Assembly (NCBI RefSeq): GCF_945859705.1
Contig: NC_079134.1
Coordinates: 65,760,437 to 65,824,436, forward strand
DNA from: Episyrphus balteatus
Lineage: Eukaryota > Arthropoda > Insecta > Diptera > Syrphidae
Reading direction: 5' to 3'
DNA: 64,000 nucleotides
Each line of letters begins with the position of its first letter. Position 1 is the first letter of the stretch. Under the pieces are notes generated by a model that was given only the letters and a program-made list of their open reading frames with translations, did no database searches and was not told the DNA's origin. A program made the position numbers and the translations under genes. This document shows, piece by piece, positions 29,945 through 39,365 of the stretch.

Positions 29945-30336
29945 GACCTTGACTCATTATCTAAACGGAAACTTCAAGTCGCCTTCAATGATGCTCTTAG
30001 ATATGTCTATGGGCTTCGAAGACACGACCATGTTTCTGATTATGCTAAGAAACTCTTAGGTTGCACTTTACAGCAATACCTCGATGCAAGAAACTGCTTA
30101 TTTTTACATAAACTTATTCAACTTAAGATGCCATCTTATTTATATAACAGACTTGCATTCAATCGATCCACTAGAAGCACGAGCGACAGCAACAGGGTTT
30201 CAAGAAGGAGAACTTGTGTGGTTTTACAATCCCCACCGACAAAAGGCACTATCACTATCACTATATAATTACTTGAATTCATCCCGTTTATTTTTCATTC
30301 GTGCTGTTAGACTCTGGAATTCTCTCCCATCAATAA
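29945..30336 (+). pseudogene. LINE reverse transcriptase C-terminus with inserted Gypsy patch
   Basis: FNDALRYVYGLRRHDHVSDY and QQYLDARNCLFLHKLIQLKM match the tail of CR1-like reverse transcriptases. A 79-bp Gypsy-pol segment (ATATGFQEGELVWFYNPHRQ) follows without breaking the local open frame, then NSSRLFFIRAVRLWNSLPS. The upstream half of the protein is missing, so it is not functional. Confidence 0.75.
30177..30255 (+). repeat. 79-bp Gypsy pol patch inside the LINE
   Basis: Matches 23975-24053 of Gypsy copy 1 (integrase C-terminal coding region) with a single difference, then runs into a short ctatcactatcactata stutter before LINE sequence resumes. Confidence 0.9.
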
Positions 30337-31179
30337 CACAGCCACACAAAAAAATATAAAAGTTCTGACCTGTGGTTGCGACTAGGTTTTTCATATAGTT
30401 TTTGGGTCGCTGAAACCAAACCCGAAGTCCGTTTTGCTCCATCACGTCAAGTTTTCGAGATAACCTCATAAAATGTCACGAAAACAAAAATTTTTTTTCT
30501 CTGTTCTGGGTGTGCGAATATGTTAATCATATAGTTTATGGATCGCTGAATCCAGATTCGAAGTCAATTTCGCCCTATCACGTCAAGTTTCTGAGATATC
30601 CTCAAAAAAATGTCAAAACCAAAAAAACAAAAGTTCTTATCTGGGGTTACTACTAAGTTTTTCATATAGTTTTTGGGTCGCTGAAACCGAATCCGAAGTT
30701 TATTTTGGCGTATCACGTCAGGTTTTTGAAATATCCTCAAAAAATGTCTAATATCAAAAAAAAGTTCTTATCTGACATTTTTTGAGGATATCTCAAAAAC
30801 CTGACGTGATACGGCAAAAAAGAGTTCAGATTCGGTTTAAGCAACCCAAAAACTATATGAAAAACCTAGACGCAACCCCAGATAAGACCTTTTGTTTTTT
30901 TGGTTTTGACATTTTTTGAGGATATCTCAAAAACCTGACGTGATAGGGCAAAATTGACTTCGAATCTGGATTCAGCGATCCAAAAATGATTAACATATTC
31001 GCACATCCAGATCAGAGAAAAAATTTTTTGTTTTCGTAACATTTTTTGAGGTTATCTCAAAAAGCTGATGTGATGGGGCAAAACGGACTTCGGATTCGGT
31101 TTCAGTAACCCAAAAACTATATGAAAAATTTTGTCGCAACCCCAGGTCAGAACTTTTATTTTTTTTTTGTGTGGCTGTG
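30337..31179. mobile_element. Palindromic DNA transposon, Harbinger-type TSD (TAA)
   Basis: Ends cacagccacac and gtgtggctgtg, with near-mirror arms throughout. TAA is repeated at 30334-30336 and 31180-31182. The uninterrupted sister LINE at 63119-63440 gives the empty site (ccatcaacaatcaaatt). Arms contain repeated blocks (gaggatatctcaaaaacctgacgtg, ggtcgctgaaacc) in both orientations. No coding. Confidence 0.85.
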
Positions 31180-31440
31180 TAATCAAATTAATTGTAAATG
31201 TTAAAAAGTTTAAAACTGCAATTTTTCTTCATTTCTCATCCCTCCCAGTCCAACATTAACCCTAATTCCACTATGATCCTATTCCTATTCCCAATCCCAA
31301 ATCCCAAATCCCACAAAGATTTGCTCATCATAATTTATCTTTTTAATTTTTGTTTTCTTAATCAATGTTAACTTTACACAAACTAAGTACTATAAAAGAT
31401 GTAATCTTACTGTACAAACCGCTATTGTTAATAAATAAAC

Positions 31441-31966
31441 TTATACTTAAACTTAAACTTAAACTTAAACTTAAACTTAAACTTAAACTTAAACTTAAAC
31501 TTAAACTTAAACTTAAACTTAAACTTAAACTTAAACTTAAACTTAAACTTAAACTTAAACTTAAACTTAAACTTAAACTTAAACTTAAACTTAAACTTAA
31601 ACTTAAACTTAAACTTAAACTTAAACTTAAACTTAAACTTAAACTTAAACTTAAACTTAAACTTAAACTTAAACTTAAACTTAAACTTAAACTTAAACTT
31701 AAACTTAAACTTAAACTTAAACTTAAACTTAAACTTAAACTTAAACTTAAACTTAAACTTAAACTTAAACTTAAACTTAAACTTAAACTTAAACTTAAAC
31801 TTAAACTTAAACTTAAACTTAAACTTAAACTTAAACTTAAACTTAAACTTAAACTTAAACTTAAACTTAAACTTAAACTTAAACTTAAACTTAAACTTAA
31901 ACTTAAACTTAAACTTAAACTTAAACTTAAACTTAAACTTAAACTTAAACTTAAACTTAAACTTAA
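31441..31966. repeat. (ACTTAA)n hexanucleotide array, ~88 copies
   Basis: Near-perfect hexamer repetition directly after the LINE 3' UTR aataaataaactta. The sister insertion at 63119-63440 ends in only two units, so this array is an expanded LINE tail. Long frames through it (Leu-Lys, Phe-Lys, Leu-Ser) are artefacts. Confidence 0.97.
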
Positions 31967-32039
31967 GAAAAAAATATGTATTAGAAAAACAAACAAAAAA
32001 ATAAATAAAAACAAATTTAACAAACAACAAAACAAATTA

Positions 32040-32739
32040 AAAAAAAAAATTACAACACAATAGAAGAATACAAAATACAACAATAGAAAAATTTATACTT
32101 AATATACATAAAGATACACAAAAACTTCTAAGACAGTACAAAAATGAAATAGTTGTCACCAAGAACGATAAAGGCAATAAAACAGTTATTATGTACAAAT
32201 CAGACTACTCAAATAAAATGTCAAAACTACTCGAAGATAAAAATATTTACAAAACAATAAGAACTGATCCAACACCAAAACTGCAAAAAAAAATAATACC
32301 TTAGTAAATGAACTCTTTAAAAATAAATACATCGACCAATGGCAAAAGAATAAAATATACTCTTCATCGTCAACAGCACCGAGACTATACGGCTTCCATT
32401 GAGACCTATCTCCTCCTCGACAAACGTTCCATGCTATCAACTTTCAAAACACATAGGAAAAATCTTAAAAAATATAGCTAATGAGAATTACAACATTAAT
32501 AACTCAATCCAACTTAAAACGCAGTTAGAAGTTATTGTTTTAGAAGAAGATGATTTTATAGTTTCTTTTGACGCTGTTTCACTTTTCACCAACATCCCGA
32601 CGTATTAAGCCATTAAAATAATAATGAAGAAGTGGGACATAATAAAGAAACTTACAAAAATACCAAAAGCCCAATTCTTGAAGATACGAGAATTTTGTCT
32701 AAAAGAAAACAATTACTTCAAATATGATAGTAAATTATA
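32040..32739 (+). pseudogene. PLE reverse transcriptase, N-terminal half
   Basis: VVTKNDKGNKTVIMYKSDYS, then LLEDKNIYKTI and TDPTP, a stop and frame change near 32300, STAPRLYGFH, a second change, then DFIVSFDAVSLFTNIPT and KENNYFKYDSKLY. TKADKGN..V, APRLYG and SFDVVSLFTNIP are hallmark blocks of Penelope-type reverse transcriptases. It is interrupted at 32739 by a LINE that duplicated TAAATTATA. At least two frameshifts and stops. Confidence 0.85.
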
Positions 32740-33147
32740 TTTATTTATTTATTTATTTAACATCATTTAAAGATAATTAAATCTACAATTAGACTACAAA
32801 AAAAGAGATAAATAGGTATAACATTTAACATCTAACAAAATTACATACGGTGTTTAATGCAATAATTACAAAATTAAATTATTTTTAAAAATGTATCTGC
32901 TTTTATGAAAGTTAAAATCAATATAATTTGAAATAAGATTAGTTTCTCTGACACAACGAGTTTTTGGTTCATTACGAGCATAGTTTACTCTGTGTTCCTT
33001 TCTCGGAATAGACAACGTTCTCTTATCTGACGCGACGGAGCATACAAATCAATCAATGATAAAAGCATAGGGCATTTGATATGATGTGACAAAATATCAC
33101 TAATGAACATTACAGACATAATTTTTCTTCTATTTTTGAGAGATTGA

Positions 33148-33343
33148 AGGGCCCAACCCATAGAATCCGTTGCGTCCGTTGCGTCGAAGTTTTAAAATAA
33201 AATACACACGTTCTTATGGGAAGCGACCCATAAGCGACGGATCGGACGGAGACGGACTTCCCATAAGAACGTGTGTATTTTATCGAGCTGTCAGTCAAAA
33301 ACTTCGACGCAACGGACGCAACGGATTCTATGGGTTGGGCCCT
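33148..33343. mobile_element. Hairpin MITE, TIR AGGGCCCAACCCATAG
   Basis: Long inverted arms (AGGGCCCAACCCATAGAATC at left, mirrored at right) with flanking TGA (33145-33147, 33344-33346). Interior cataagcgacggatcggacg is unusually GC-rich. A related one-sided copy lies at about 53020-53157. Confidence 0.75.
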
Positions 33344-33379
33344 TGAGCTCCAAGAAGTTTACATCTAGTTTAGTATGAC

Positions 33380-34100
33380 GGGATTTCGATGTTCCAACCT
33401 AATTTCTGGATTGTATACGTTGTAAATTTTCTTTGGATCATTTCTATTCTGTTTAAATAATTATTATAGTAAGGATTCCAAATCACACAGCAGTATTCTA
33501 AGTTAGACCTAACATAGGCATTATAAATAGATTTAAGTTCAAAAGGGTCCTTGAAGTCTTTGGTATTACGTTTGATAAACCCTAGAATTGAATAAGATTT
33601 AGCTACAATAAATTCTATGTGCTTGGTAAAACTTAGTTTTGAATCAAATATTACACCAAGATCTTTTTTCTCTAAAACTCTTTCAAGAACAAACGTGTCA
33701 ACTGTGTAATCAAATGTAATTTTTGAAAAATTGCGACAAAAAGAAAAAATTTGGCATTTCTTAACGCTCAAGAGTAATTGGTTAGTTGAACGAAATTCTG
33801 TCAACTTGTGGAGATCGTCTTGTAAGAGAGTACAATCATTTAAAGATTTAACGCATCTGAAAAACTTCAAATCATCTGCAAATAGAAGCCTACTGGCGTT
33901 CAAAAAGATATCAGCCATGTCATTAATAAAGATTAGGAAAAGAAGGGGGCCAAGTGGCTACCTTGGGGGATACCCGAGGTTACTACAATTGGATTTGACA
34001 GCACCTGATCTATAGAAACAAACTGTATACGACCCTTTAGATAGGATTTTAGCCATTGCAACATGTTTGAGTGAAAACCAAATAGTTTCAATTTTTTATT
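33380..34100 (-). pseudogene. LINE reverse transcriptase fragment (minus)
   Basis: Read right to left: WLKSYLKGRIQFVSID, SGIPQGSHLAPF, then after a frame change LLFADDLKFFRCV (catalytic), LEKKDLGVIFDSKLSF, and AYVRSNLEYCCVIWNPYY. The blocks fit a Jockey- or CR1-group enzyme without RNase H. One frameshift near 33930 and the missing 5' half make it inactive. Confidence 0.8.
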
Positions 34101-34109
34101 ATTTTTATT

Positions 34110-34327
34110 TAAATTATACAACCAGACTTTTGGTATGCCCATGGGAAATCCTCTCTCCCCTACAATAGCGGACATCATTTTGGATGATTTGCTAGAAAAA
34201 ACCATAGAAGAACTTAATACAGAAAAACAAATTTCCATCGAATGCATATAAAAGTATGTAGACGACGTGTTTGCTATAATTAAGGAAAAAGATAAAGACG
34301 CGATCTTGAACCATTACCATACTAATA
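34110..34327 (+). pseudogene. PLE reverse transcriptase, catalytic part
   Basis: NQTFGMPMGNPLSPTIADII, then KYVDDVFAI with the catalytic Asp pair (near 34255-34280), ending NHYHTN before the next insertion. GTPMGSPLSP and KYVDDIF are diagnostic of Penelope enzymes. An in-frame TAA lies just before KYVDD. Confidence 0.85.
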
Positions 34328-34795
34328 GTCCGGTCAATTTAGACATCCAAGGTTACATTAATTCCCAGCAAGCTGAAATTTGGTAGGATTGTTGGAACAC
34401 CATCATAAATTAAATCTAAAAAGTCCTCATCGATCCGAGACCTGGTAAAAATTTACTTGGAGTCAAAGGTCACAAAAACTGGTTTTTCACGATTTTCACC
34501 AAAATGGTAAGTCTTATCAAAAAAATTTCCATGCAGGAATTGTAGACCAGATTATTATATATAAAAAATGTCATGACACTTTTTTTCCTAAGACCCACCG
34601 TTGAAGTCATAATCAGTGACCTTTTTTGACCTAATTTGTGACCTTTGACCCCAAGTAAATTTTTTTCCAGGTCTCGGATCAATGAGGACTTTTTAGATTT
34701 AATTTATGATGGTGTTTCCAACAATCCTACCAAATTTCAGCTTGCTGGGAATTAATGTAACCTCACCCCCTTATTTTAGTCTAATTTGACCGGAC
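34328..34795. mobile_element. Palindromic element, TIR GTCCGGTCAA
   Basis: gtccggtcaatttagac at the left and gtctaatttgaccggac at the right; long mirrored arms (tcccagcaagctgaaatttg, ctgagacct-type blocks) almost meet in the centre. No coding. Target duplication not resolved because it abuts the next palindrome. Confidence 0.7.
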
Positions 34796-34804
34796 CATAA
34801 ACTC

Positions 34805-36165
34805 AAAGGAGAATGGGCATTTTGGCCCATTGGTGTAACACATTGAGACATACATCAAATGAAAGGTCTCGATGAGTGTACTATTTTTTTGTATGGGCAT
34901 AAGTCTGTATCTCGTGCAGGGAAAGTGCAGTGATGCATTTTATGTCTAAAAATGTATGTAATAAAATTCAGAAAAGTATACATTTTGACTACACGCTCGA
35001 TTAACTTGGTTCAAAAAAATTACATAACTGTGTTGGGAGATCAATTGGGCTATTCCATAACCAGTTTTCACCCATGACTTAATGCATTTTTCGGTTTTTT
35101 TTAACACTTGTATGGGACGTGGCTCATTTGTGTAACACATTGATACATACTTCAAATGAAAGGTCTCGATTAGTTTGTTATTTTTTTATATGGCCAAAAG
35201 TCTGTGTCTCGTGCAGGGAAAGTGCAGTGATGCATTTTATGTTTAAAAATGTATGTAATAAAACTCAGAAAAACATACATTTTGACTAGATGCTCTTTAT
35301 AATAACTTTGTTTTGTTGGACTAATCCATCAACTGCTCTAATTTTCAAAAAAAATGCATTTATCGGTTTTTATGGATTTATGAAATGCAATACCAAAAAA
35401 TGTTTGAGTTAGTACCTACCTTGTTGGTTTGAAAGTAATTTAAATATACGATGGTTGTGACTAATTTTTCAAAAATGCAAATCAAACTTTAAGTTACATT
35501 ACTAATAAAATGTTGGAGTGAATTTAAACTCCAAACCATACCTTTTTTTGTTCTAAAAACACAAACATGATAAATAAGCTGTAATACATTTTTGAATATA
35601 AAGTGCAGCACTCCACCTTCCACGAGAAAGAGTTTTGTGTCCATTCAAAGGAATAATGCGCTCATCAGTACCTTTTATTTGATGTAAGTCTCAATGTGTT
35701 ACATTTATTTTTGAGCATAAAATGCACCACTGCACTTTCCCTGCACGAGATAGAGTCTTGTGTCCATACAAAAAAATAACACGCTCATTGAGATCTTTCA
35801 TCTAATGTGTGTCTCAATGTGTTACACCAATGAGCCACGTCCCATACAAAAGTGTTAAAAAAACAGAAAAATGCATTAAGTCATGGGTGAAAACTGGTGA
35901 TTGAATAGCCCAATTGAACTTCCAACACAGTTATGTAATGTTTTTGAAACAATTTAATCGAGCATCTAGTCAAAATGTATACTTTTCTGAATTTTATTAC
36001 ACATATTTTTGAACATAAAATGCATCACTGCACTTTCCCTGCACGAGATACAGACTTGTGCCCATACTAAAAAACAATACACTCATCGAGACCTTTCATT
36101 TGATGTATGTCACAATGTGTTACACCGATGGGCCACGTCCCATACAAAAGTGCCCAGTCTCCTTT
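34805..36165. mobile_element. 1.36-kb palindromic element with internal repeat units
   Basis: Left end aaaggagaatgggcatttt mirrors right end aaaagtgcccagtctccttt. Both arms repeat a module with tgtaacacattgagacatac, gtctcgat and cgtgcagggaaagtgcagtg at least twice, so arms are themselves tandem. It interrupts the PLE reverse transcriptase. No coding. Confidence 0.7.
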
Positions 36166-36545
36166 ACAGTTGAAACTGAGCAAAACCAAATCTTCAGAAC
36201 AATAAACAAAATAAAATTTAACTGGTATTCAAAAACAACAGCAACTGGTAGAATGATAAATTTCCTTTCGACTCAACCCTTACAACAAAAAATCAAAACG
36301 GCGAACAATTTTATAAATAAAACAATACAAATAAGCGATATAGAATTTAAAGAAAAAAATATAGAAACAATAAAAACAATACTACACATGAACAATTTTC
36401 CCAACTACTTAATAAATAAAATCTAATTCACAAAACATCAATAAAACCAATCAAAACAAAAATTCTCAACAAAATCCAGACGTTGGCACCACTATGCGAT
36501 ACTATGGTATTTCATATATTCCAAACTCAACGGGTGAGAGAAATA
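36166..36545 (+). pseudogene. PLE reverse transcriptase thumb and linker
   Basis: FTVETEQNQIF, then a frame change, INKIKFNWYSKTTATGRMIN, FLSTQPLQQKIKTANNFINK, a block with SDIEFKEKN, and YGISYIPNSTGERN. NWY.KP..SGR.LNF, the NxxxI helix and the YIPG-like segment are standard in Penelope proteins between reverse transcriptase and endonuclease. Confidence 0.8.
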
Positions 36546-37198
36546 ACACTGGTTTACAAGGGTTTTGTTGCCGAAACAAAAATATACTTTTCTGAAGGTT
36601 TTCGGTGTGCTGAACTTGAATCAGAAGTCAGAAAGAAATAATCAGCTCCCGTTTTTGAGATATTACCGTTAGAAAATGCAAAAAAAACGTTTTTTTGAGT
36701 TCTTCGGACCTTATTATTTTGTATAAGGAAAATTGTTTGAGCATATTTAGTAACGGTTTCTATAAGAACTGTTTTCAATCTTTCGATGCCTTGTTTAAAT
36801 CTTTTCAATATCTTTTGTATTGCCCGAGATATCTTAAAGTGAATTAAGTGGGTTTGGCTTCATATATCATAAAGAAGATAATGACGTTATAAAATTTATA
36901 AAAATAATAAAGAACTGAGGATATCTCGGGCAGTAAGAAAGATATCGCAAAGATTTAAACAGATTTAAAAAGGTAGAAAATAGTTCTTATAAAAACGTTA
37001 CCAAATATGCTCAAACAATTTTCCTTACATAAAAGAATAAGGTACGAAGTACTGCACTTTCTAACGGTAATATTTCAAAAACGGGAGCTGATTAATTTTT
37101 CTGACTTCGGATTCGAGTTCAGCACACCGAAAACCTTCAGAAAAGTATACTTTTGTTTCAGCAACAAAACAAAAAAGTTAAATTTTGCTAACCAGTGT
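36546..37198. mobile_element. Palindromic element, TIR ACACTGGTTTAC, TSD AATA
   Basis: Left ACACTGGTTTACAAGG..., right ...CTAACCAGTGT, flanked by AATA (36542-36545, 37199-37202). Arms carry gtgctgaac, gaatccgaagtcagaaa and atctcgggca blocks in mirror image. A single left arm of the same family is at 54896-55200 and a diverged piece at 5845-6075. Confidence 0.75.
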
Positions 37199-37365
37199 AA
37201 TAAATAAAGAGAATGTGACATTCGCTGACAAATCAAACACAACAATAAAACAAATATTCACCAACACAAAAACCAAAATAGGGAAAGAAAAACAACATGA
37301 CATAATTTATAAAATTGGGTGCAGTGGCAAGGAGGTGGAGTCGTGCAATCTGATCTACATTTTTA
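37199..37365 (+). pseudogene. PLE endonuclease (GIY-YIG) remnant
   Basis: FADKSNTTIKQIFTNTKTKI then HDIIYKIGCSGKEVESCNL. In Penelope proteins this junction leads into the (I/V)YKI.C..C...YIGQT start of a GIY-YIG nuclease; here the sequence changes to non-coding AT-rich DNA right after it, so nearly all of the nuclease is missing. The second copy at 43335 breaks at the same place. Confidence 0.7.
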
Positions 37366-37562
37366 ATTTTTATTTTAACTTTTATTTATTAAATGTCAAT
37401 AATTTATATTTTTATTTTAGAAAATTCAAAAGTTTTAAATTTTATTAATCGTCTGTCAACTAATAAATGTAACTAAATAATATTTTCATGTAAGTTTAAA
37501 CAATTTTTGTAATAGTGTAAAAAGTTTTCAATATAATATTTTATAGATTTAATAAAATTCCC

Positions 37563-37590
37563 CTGAAGAAGTCGAGAAATTACGAAACGT
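37563..37590 (+). ncRNA. Hammerhead-like core at the PLE 3' end
   Basis: CTGAAGA (fits the CUGANGA core) at 37563-37569, a 14-base stem II segment with weak GU/AC closure, then GAAAC at 37584-37588 followed by GTAG. PLEs are known to carry small hammerhead motifs in their terminal repeats, and position and core agree. Stems I and III are not convincing by eye. Confidence 0.45.
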
Positions 37591-37640
37591 AGAGAAAAAG
37601 TATGAAATAAAGATTTTTATTTGCATATAGAAGGAAGTGA

Positions 37641-38790
37641 CCAAAAAAGCCCGATTCAACATAAACACTTTAGATTCTTGTTTCTTATCTCAAAAGTAAC
37701 ATAATTGCTGAATTTCAATAGGGTACCACTAATATTACACACTTTTTCAAATATACCCATATTTTCTCTACCCCTAAAAAAAAACCCTTTCGGATGAGAA
37801 AACATTTATAGTTTTACTTTATTCGTGATTCCCATGGAAAAGATAACATTTTTAATAAATTTCGTAAGGGTAACTTTTATACCATTGATTTTATCGAACT
37901 TACCGCTGATTTTCCCTATTTCCCAAAAAAAACACCCTTTAACCTAAAATATTTTTATAGACAACTTAGGGCCATTTTTTTCACTCGGAGTTGAACATAA
38001 CTTGAGAGTTTTTAATATAAATATAATATAAAAATTCTCAAGTTATGTTCAACTCCGAGTGAAAAAAATGGACCTTAGATTCTTGGTTTCTGTTACAAAT
38101 CAAACATTTGTACCAATTTTCAGTGGTGTAACAATTTTTTAACAGTTTTTGTGGTACTAATTCCGAATTTCATCATATCTTTAAAAAAAACATCCTTTCA
38201 CTCAAGATAATTTTGTACCCTTTACAGGTTCTTAATTCTTATACCAAACAAAACTTTTTCACCAAGTTTTAAAAATTAATAAAATATAAGTCAGCTGTTA
38301 AGATACGTTTGTCACACACAACTCAATCCACCAAAAAAACACCCTTTCACCAAATATATTTTTAAAAACTTTTTGAATCCTTTGTTCCTGCTTTATCTAA
38401 AACCTTCATCCCGAATTTTGTCAGTGTAGCATGTTTTTCACATGGGGTTCGTTTATATTTTACCTGTTGAAGTAAAAAAATAAGCCCCCTTTTGTTTAAT
38501 CGGCAATAACTTTTCTTAGAGCAATCGTATTGACTTTATTTTTATGTCATTAGATTCAACATTAATAAATACCTTAAAAACATGTGTAATAATGATATTC
38601 GACAAACAATTATTTTCAGAATATTTTTGACCTTCACACCCTAACTCTTGTCCGCGAAAAAACACCCTCCCACCCAACTTTTTTTATAGACTTTTTTTTG
38701 TCCTTGGTTCTTATCCCAAAAGCAAACATTTTGCCAAGTTTCATGAGTGTAACAATTTTTTTTTAATGCCTATTTTACCTGTACTATAAT
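37641..38790. repeat. ~1.1-kb repeat, copy 1
   Basis: Shares long near-identical stretches and the same order of blocks with 46637-47655: actttagattcttgtttctt, caaacatttgtac, ctgctttatct, cttccccgaattttg-type strings. Inside are degenerate ~150-bp modules, each with a tttatagac..ctt..gattctt start and an aaaacaccctttcacc end. Confidence 0.75.
37969..38075. mobile_element. 107-bp hairpin MITE, TSD TTA, empty site in sister copy
   Basis: Arms of about 50 bases (gggccatttttttcactcgg and its mirror) flanked by TTA at 37966-37968 and 38076-38078. The sister repeat reads caacTTAgattc at about 46950-46958 without insertion. Confidence 0.9.
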
Positions 38791-39365
38791 TCTTTATTTA
38801 TTACTGAAGGTTGACGATTCTCGATTTTTCCCTACAAATCCTACATCTACTTAGTGATATTATTACTTAAAGTAAGTGTGAATCGTATAAACTAAAGAGT
38901 AATTTCTTATACAAAATTAAACATTATAGTAAGGCCGTGTGCAAATTGCATTCAAATGTTGGTTAAAATTTGACGTTTGGTTAAATTTTGACACTAGCGC
39001 GGTGAATAAAATGGTTTAAAAATAATCCAGCTGCGGAGCAGGGTAAAAGTTGACACTTGTGGTTAAAATTTGACGTTTCTTAAAAAAGAAAGATCAAGAT
39101 AGATTTGAAATTATTTTTGTTATAATGCGCTGATTTGTTAAGAAATGTAAAAGTATTAATACAAAGTACTTCCTCAAATTATTATTCATCTGGAAAATGT
39201 ACAAATTGGTTGTATGTTTTTTATTTTTATATTTCTGTTTTGTCGACAGCTGGTGAACTATGTATAAGTGTTCGAAGACTGAATACAAAAATGATTTTTG
39301 GTCGTAATGAAGTGGAAAATTATCTATAAAAATAAAAAAAAGTATGTGGAATTGAGAATTTCTTA
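38791..39365. other. AT-rich region with a ggccgtgtg MITE-like fragment
   Basis: taaggccgtgtgcaaattgc at 38931-38950 and nearby ggttaaaatttgacg strings resemble one end of the MITE at 51290-51579. No second end is clear. Otherwise nothing recognised. Confidence 0.35.

Larger units (their letters stand above)
29945..31440 (+). mobile_element. 5'-truncated CR1-like LINE inside the PLE
   Basis: Begins in the C-terminal part of reverse transcriptase (FNDALRYVYGLRRHDHVSD, LLGCTLQQYLDARN) and ends with SSRLFFIRAVRLWNSLPS, then a 3' UTR (about 31183-31430) and a (ACTTAA)n tail. It carries a 79-bp Gypsy patch and a palindromic DNA transposon. The last ~320 bp match the element at 63119-63440, so it is one family. 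Confidence 0.8.
32740..34109 (-). mobile_element. 5'-truncated LINE (minus) with (TAAA)n tail inside the PLE
   Basis: TAAATTATA is duplicated at 32731-32739 and 34110-34118; the left edge is a TTTA repeat, the tail in the element's direction. Reverse transcriptase coding lies on the minus strand. A MITE (33148-33343) is nested in the 3' UTR. Confidence 0.85.
29545..37640 (+). mobile_element. Penelope-like element (PLE), split by at least five insertions
   Basis: PLE pieces occur in order and on one strand at about 29545-29800, 32040-32739, 34110-34327, 36166-36545 and 37199-37640. Between them lie a LINE with its expanded tail, another LINE on the opposite strand, and three palindromic elements. 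The order gives the N-terminal region, reverse transcriptase, a remnant of the GIY-YIG endonuclease and a hammerhead-like 3' end. Removing the inserts leaves about 2 kb. Confidence 0.82.

Noticed and set aside
31358..32083. Long frames of Leu-Lys, Leu-Ser and Phe-Lys repeats
   Set aside because: They are translations of the ACTTAA hexamer array and have no coding meaning.
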